Source: Streptomyces bikiniensis (GTDB lineage Bacteria; Actinomycetota; Actinomycetes; Streptomycetales; Streptomycetaceae). From it: a stretch of 33,170 nt of DNA. The notes under the pieces were generated by a model that worked only from the letters and a program-made list of their open reading frames with translations, made no database searches and had not been told where the DNA came from. Positions within the stretch are counted from its first letter, which is position 1, and each line of letters opens with the position of its first letter. The DNA lies in contig JNWL01000058.1 of the NCBI GenBank assembly GCA_000716465.1, forward strand, positions 1-33,170, in the 5' to 3' direction. Position numbers and translations under genes: made by a program. Positions 29,921-33,170 of the stretch are shown one piece after another.

Positions 29921-30670
29921 TCACGGCGTCCCGGGCGTCCCGGTGGGCGCCGGCGGGGCCGGGCAGGCGACCGAGCCCGGCTTCACGGACAGCTTGAGCC
30001 TGGGGGTGGTGAGGAGGCCTGGGAGCTGGAAGTCCTGGGCGGTGCCCACGATCCGGTCGAACTTGGCGTAGCGGGCCTGGATGCCGAAGCGGTGCTGCGG
30101 GCTGTTCAGCGGGTTGTCGACGTACGCCCCGGAGGAGTCCTTGACGGTCTTCACGTCGGCGCCGTTGGTGTTGAGGTCCACGATGCCGTCCATGTCGAGG
30201 ACGCCGGTGGCGTTCTTCAGGTCGAGGACGGTGTTCTTGGTCCTGATCTCCCAGGAGCCGGGGTTGTCGTCGCCGAGGACCAGCATCAGGGTGTACGTGG
30301 CTCCGCCGATCTGCTGCTTCTGGCTCAGGCACAGGCCGTTGATCATGCCGTCCGCGAAGCCCATGCGGAGGACCCGCACGGTGCCGGCCGAGCCGTCGGG
30401 CCGCACGACGGCCTGGTCGACGACGGCGGCGCCGTACTGCGTCCCGTACAGGCTGCTGGTGGTGAAGTCGACGGGCCGGTCCTGGATCTGGAGGCCGACG
30501 GCGAGGGCGCCGGTCGCCATGGCGGTGCCGAGGCCGCCGGCGGCGAGGAGCGCGGGCACGGCGACGGCGAGGGACCGGCGCCAGTGCGTGCGGCCCTCCC
30601 GTGCGGAAGCGACCTCCACGGGGACGTCCTCCTCCGGGCTGCGGCTTTCGGGGCTCGTGGCGGGGCTCAT
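29921..30670 (-). CDS. DUF6230 family protein (copy 1)
   Basis: 249 aa. Cytoplasmic tail of about 30 residues, a hydrophobic segment (LAVAVPALLAAGGLGTAMAT, about 33-52) acting as signal or anchor, then a beta-rich external domain starting GALAVGLQIQDRPVDF. Family members were formerly called cholesterol esterases without evidence; no hydrolase motif is visible. It shares the GALA-type beginning and ALGTA-like membrane segment with the second copy at 31685-32470. ATG 30670 overlaps the upstream stop (ATGA). Last gene of a five-gene coupled operon. The function is unknown; a surface or spore-envelope role is only a guess from the gene content. Confidence 0.82.
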   Translation of the reverse strand: MSPATSPESRSPEEDVPVEVASAREGRTHWRRSLAVAVPALLAAGGLGTAMATGALAVGLQIQDRPVDFTTSSLYGTQYGAAVVDQAVVRPDGSAGTVRVLRMGFADGMINGLCLSQKQQIGGATYTLMLVLGDDNPGSWEIRTKNTVLDLKNATGVLDMDGIVDLNTNGADVKTVKDSSGAYVDNPLNSPQHRFGIQARYAKFDRIVGTAQDFQLPGLLTTPRLKLSVKPGSVACPAPPAPTGTPGTP

Positions 30671-31308
30671 GGGGAGGTCACCGTGATGGTTCCGGGAAGG
30701 TGGACGGGGTTGTCGGTGGAGTTGAGGGCCGCGTGGTCGTCGACGGTCCGGATCGCGTAGATCTCCCCGGAGAAGTCCTCGGCCCCGGCGGTCAGCGGGA
30801 TGATGGAGCCGAAGAAGTCGAGGAGGCCCTGCACCCCGCAGATCTTGACGAGGACGCGGAGGCAGACGTTGGTGATGTTCCCCCACATCGTCGTCGTCTC
30901 GGGCTTCCCCGCGCTGTCGTAGCCGCCGAGCGAACCCTCGTTCGGCACGTCGATGGTGACGGTGTGTCCGTTCGCCTTCTGGACCACGTTCATGTGCGAG
31001 CGGATCTTGAGCTTGGTGAAGGTGTACCGGTTGGTCGTCCGGGTCGTGCCGTCCGAGAGCCGGATGGTGACGTTCTTGTCGACGGTCAGCGAGACGGCGA
31101 CCATGCTGTCGATGGTGACGCGCAGCGGGTCCGGGGAGGGCAGGAAGGGGACGCCGAGGGGCTGGACCGCGGCGGGCGCCCCCGACGCGCTGCCCGGCTG
31201 CCCCGACCAGACGGCGGTGGCGACGGCGAGCACCAGGGCGGTGCCCACGGCGACCGGCTTCCGCCGCGCGGCGCCCCTTCCGCGTGCCCCGCGCGCCCCG
31301 GCCGTCAC
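30667..31308 (-). CDS. Secreted protein of unknown function in the DUF6114/DUF6230 operon
   Basis: 213 aa. Arg-rich start, hydrophobic segment (VAVGTALVLAVATAVWSGQP, about 18-37) consistent with a signal peptide, then a Thr/Val-rich, probably beta-sheet domain (LRVTIDSMVAVSLTVDKNVT, IRLSDGTTRTTNRYTFTKLK). Two Cys close together (NVCLRVLVKICG) could form a disulfide. GTG 31308 overlaps the DUF6114 stop (GTGA) and the stop overlaps the DUF6230 start (ATGA). I do not recognise the family. The position between DUF6114 and DUF6230 genes suggests it works with them at the cell surface. Confidence 0.8.
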   Translation of the reverse strand: MTAGARGARGRGAARRKPVAVGTALVLAVATAVWSGQPGSASGAPAAVQPLGVPFLPSPDPLRVTIDSMVAVSLTVDKNVTIRLSDGTTRTTNRYTFTKLKIRSHMNVVQKANGHTVTIDVPNEGSLGGYDSAGKPETTTMWGNITNVCLRVLVKICGVQGLLDFFGSIIPLTAGAEDFSGEIYAIRTVDDHAALNSTDNPVHLPGTITVTSP

Positions 31309-31691
31309 CCTTCCACCGCCCTGCGGCGCGGGCGCTTGACTCCCCAGCCCACCGTCATGGAGCCGCCGAGGACGCCGAGGACCATGCCGAGCAGGAAGCC
31401 GCCCAGGTTGGAGACGACCAGCGAGACGACGGCGAGGACCGCGCCGATGAGTCCGAAGGTGTACCGCTGGGCGGGCAGCGCCATCGGGATGAGGCCGCAC
31501 AGGATCATCCCGCCGCCGACGAGGTAGCCGGCGATCCCCCCGAAGCCCGTGCTCACGATCAGCTGGAGCGAGCTGAGGGAGAACTTGAGGACGGTCCAGC
31601 CCCCGGCGACCAGCCACACCCCGCCCCAGAAGGGGCGGGTGCGGCGGAAGGCCCGGAACCACGCCCACGCGGCCTTCAACCGGCTCAGCAC
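31305..31691 (-). CDS. DUF6114 family membrane protein (copy 1)
   Basis: 128 aa with four hydrophobic segments. Begins with the family-typical FRAFRRTRPFWGGVWLVAGG, and later PAQRYTFGLIGAVLAVVSLV and NLGGFLLGMVLGVLGGSM. GTG 31691 overlaps the end of the preceding DUF6230 gene by 7 bases, and the stop overlaps the next start. Shares the RRTRPFW motif, the QR-T-G loop and the NLGG-LGGSM ending with copy 2 at 32467-33093, so the two are paralogues. Biochemical role unknown; perhaps a membrane partner for the DUF6230 exported proteins. Confidence 0.85.
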   Translation of the reverse strand: MLSRLKAAWAWFRAFRRTRPFWGGVWLVAGGWTVLKFSLSSLQLIVSTGFGGIAGYLVGGGMILCGLIPMALPAQRYTFGLIGAVLAVVSLVVSNLGGFLLGMVLGVLGGSMTVGWGVKRPRRRAVEG

Positions 31692-32470
31692 GTCGTGGCC
31701 GTTCCGGGGACGACCTTGATCTTCAGGTCGGGCAGGACGAGCGCGCCCGCCATCTCGGCGTCGTACGCGGTGGCGTTGAGGCCGTGCAGCTTGATGGAGC
31801 TGCCGCCCTCGCCGCCCGCGGAGCCGAGTCCGAACCCGCCGGGCAGCGCGCCCGTGAGGGGCTTGCCGGCGACGGTGACCTGGTCGGCGGACTGGCCGAG
31901 CACCGCGTTCTGGAGGGTGGTGGGCCCGTACGCCTGGAGTTCGGTGGCCTGGATGTAGAGGTTCGAGGCGTCGATGTCGGTGGTGAAGGTCCCGGGCGGG
32001 GTGGCCGTCACCTTCTGACCGCCGGTCAGGAGCAGCGAGTACGGGACGCCGGCGATCTTCTGGTGGACGATGCCGCACAGTCCGGCGAGCCCGGCACTGG
32101 CGAAACCGACGCGCGCCATGGCGGTGTTGGTGGTCGTGGTGCCGTCGGGGCGCCCGACGGCCGGGGTGTTGACGATGGCGCCGAAGCCGCTGCCCTGGAC
32201 GCCGTTGGAGGTCAGGGTGAAGGGCTCCCCGGTGACGCTGAAGTTGGCGGCGAGCGCCCCCTGTGCGAGCGCCGTGCCGAGGGCGCCGACGGCCAGGGCG
32301 GAGGGGACGAGGGCGAGCGCGCCGCGTCCCCAGCGGGTGCCGCGGCGGGTGTCGTCGGCGGCCTCGGCCAGCATCCGGGTGTTCCAGTCGGCGGCGGCGC
32401 GGGCGCCGGCCGTGCGCATCCGGGTGAAGGACTTGCCGAGCCCGCGGGCGCCGGAGATGAGGTGGTTCAT
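31685..32470 (-). CDS. DUF6230 family protein (copy 2)
   Basis: 261 aa. Charged N-terminal tail of about 45 residues, a hydrophobic segment (ALALVPSALAVGALGTALAQ, about 51-70) and an external domain opening GALAANFSVTGEPFTLTSNG. Compared with copy 1 at 29921-30670 the layout is the same: signal-anchor, a variable middle and a terminal LVLPDLKIKVVPGTATTC stretch matching LPGLLTTPRLKLSVKPGSVAC, each ending at a Cys. ATG 32470 overlaps the DUF6114 stop (ATGA). The function is unknown. Confidence 0.85.
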   Translation of the reverse strand: MNHLISGARGLGKSFTRMRTAGARAAADWNTRMLAEAADDTRRGTRWGRGALALVPSALAVGALGTALAQGALAANFSVTGEPFTLTSNGVQGSGFGAIVNTPAVGRPDGTTTTNTAMARVGFASAGLAGLCGIVHQKIAGVPYSLLLTGGQKVTATPPGTFTTDIDASNLYIQATELQAYGPTTLQNAVLGQSADQVTVAGKPLTGALPGGFGLGSAGGEGGSSIKLHGLNATAYDAEMAGALVLPDLKIKVVPGTATTC

Positions 32471-33093
32471 GCGGTTCCGCTCCCAACGGACACGGGGGGT
32501 ACGGGGGTTTCGGCGGCCTTGCGGTCGCGGGCCGCCCGGTCGCGGCGGAGGAGGCCGCGGGACCGCTTGGCGGGCTTCTCGGGGAGCCAGGCGAAGGCCA
32601 TGGAGCCGCCGAGGACCGAGAGGAACATGCCGACGAAGAGGCCGCCGAGGTTCGACAGCGGGAAGGAGGCGACGCCCGCGATCACCGCGAGGACGCCGGC
32701 GGTGTGGCGCTGGCTCGGCAGCAGGAGGATGAGCAGCGCCATCGCCATGAGGACGATCCCGCCCGCCATGCCCGCGATCCCGCCGACGCCGACCTGGAGG
32801 ATCTTGCCGAGGGGGGCCATCGGCAGGAAGAAGATGACGAAGCCGCCGATCCCGGTCCAGACGGCCGCCCAGAAGGGCCGGGTGCGGCGCCAGTGGCGGA
32901 ACGCCGCGCGGGCACCGCGCGGACGGACGGGCACCGCGGTCCCCTCGGAGAGGGCGGTTACCTCGGCGAAGGCGGTCCCCTCCGGAGAGGCGGAGCCCTC
33001 GGGGGAGGCGGTCCCCTCGGTCGGCCGGGTCGGCCGGGTCGGCCGGGTCGACCGGGTCGGCTCGGGCGGGTCGGTCGGCGGATCGGTGCTCAT
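32467..33093 (-). CDS. DUF6114 family membrane protein (copy 2)
   Basis: 208 aa. An extended cytoplasmic N-terminus with repeats (TRPTRPTRPT, then EGTASPEGSASPEGTA), then RRTRPFWAAVWTGIGGFVIF and three more hydrophobic segments, and a basic tail. The core matches copy 1 (RRTRPFW, SQRHTAGVLAVIAGVASFPL, NLGGLFVGMFLSVLGGSM). ATG 33093 is the first gene of the operon; GGAGG-like bases lie upstream (on the minus strand, within 33100-33120 the strand is C-rich so the ribosome site is not clear). Only 77 bases of upstream sequence remain in the window, so the promoter may be outside. Confidence 0.85.
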   Translation of the reverse strand: MSTDPPTDPPEPTRSTRPTRPTRPTEGTASPEGSASPEGTAFAEVTALSEGTAVPVRPRGARAAFRHWRRTRPFWAAVWTGIGGFVIFFLPMAPLGKILQVGVGGIAGMAGGIVLMAMALLILLLPSQRHTAGVLAVIAGVASFPLSNLGGLFVGMFLSVLGGSMAFAWLPEKPAKRSRGLLRRDRAARDRKAAETPVPPVSVGSGTA

Positions 33094-33130
33094 GGAGGCC
33101 TCGCAGCGGTGGGTCGGGGAGGTACGGGAG

Positions 33131-33170
33131 CGGGGGCGGGTTCCGGGGGCGGGGGCCCCCCCCCCCCCGG
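33131..33170. other. G/C homopolymer tract at the window end
   Basis: Runs of GGGGGC are followed by 13 consecutive C bases (33156-33168) and GG. Such a tract is typical of a contig end or a sequencing/assembly fault. It may equally be real slippage-prone DNA upstream of the DUF6114 operon. Confidence 0.6.

Overview
The window is very GC-rich, uses GTG starts freely, packs genes with 4-base stop/start overlaps and carries Streptomyces-type families (DUF6114/DUF6230 pairs, LitR/CarH-like regulator, ECF sigma factors, HipA-like kinase remnant). It is almost certainly a Streptomyces chromosome or a close relative. No tRNA, rRNA, CRISPR array or insertion sequence was seen.

Region 1 (1-10584, minus strand) is the most interesting part: a putative metallophore locus. 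Two exporter-fold ABC half-transporters (8713-10449, 6884-8716) lie ahead of an operon encoding a type III-fold PLP decarboxylase, an SbnB-like dehydrogenase, a MATE exporter, a HisC-like aminotransferase, an SbnA-like cysteine-synthase homologue and a metal/siderophore-type binding lipoprotein cut by the window edge. SbnA plus SbnB is the known route to L-2,3-diaminopropionate. Both transcription units start behind 15-bp sites resembling the actinobacterial Zur box (13 of 15 matches each), and one site sits on the -35/spacer of a good promoter with a probable leaderless GTG start. The second ABC protein opens with a His-rich stretch. Together this suggests a zinc-repressed zincophore pathway with its own export and re-uptake. 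No NRPS or NIS synthetase is visible in the window.

Region 2 (10585-11520) is a decayed stretch with a 39-codon remnant of a HipA-like kinase and a MerR regulator with an internal deletion. Region 3 (11522-14938) is an arylsulfotransferase-like gene and an NCS2 permease in one operon, divergent from an XRE-cupin regulator, with a perfect palindrome between them. Region 4 (14959-17972) holds a large membrane protein of unknown role with a 15-bp minisatellite and a fasciclin-domain lipoprotein.

Region 5 (18199-25471) looks like a B12/light module: CbiZ (cobinamide salvage), a LitR/CarH-like B12-binding MerR regulator, an alpha/beta hydrolase, an ECF sigma factor, a CPD photolyase and an SDR-SRPBCC protein of the kind found in light-induced clusters. 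An imperfect 21-bp motif is shared by the litR and ECF upstream regions. Region 6 (25599-28443) is a MarR regulator and an MMPL exporter with a perfect 17-bp palindrome in the exporter promoter. Region 7 (28521-29869) is a SigK-like ECF sigma factor with its RskA-like zinc anti-sigma factor. The fasciclin gene 10 kb away and the sigK operon have matching promoter elements (CCATCC/CAATCC, 15-nt spacer, CCGAAT/CCGAAG), which recalls the mycobacterial SigK-MPT70/83 regulon. Region 8 (29921-33093) is a five-gene, translationally coupled operon alternating DUF6114 membrane proteins and DUF6230 secreted proteins. The last bases are a G/C homopolymer tract that may be a contig end.
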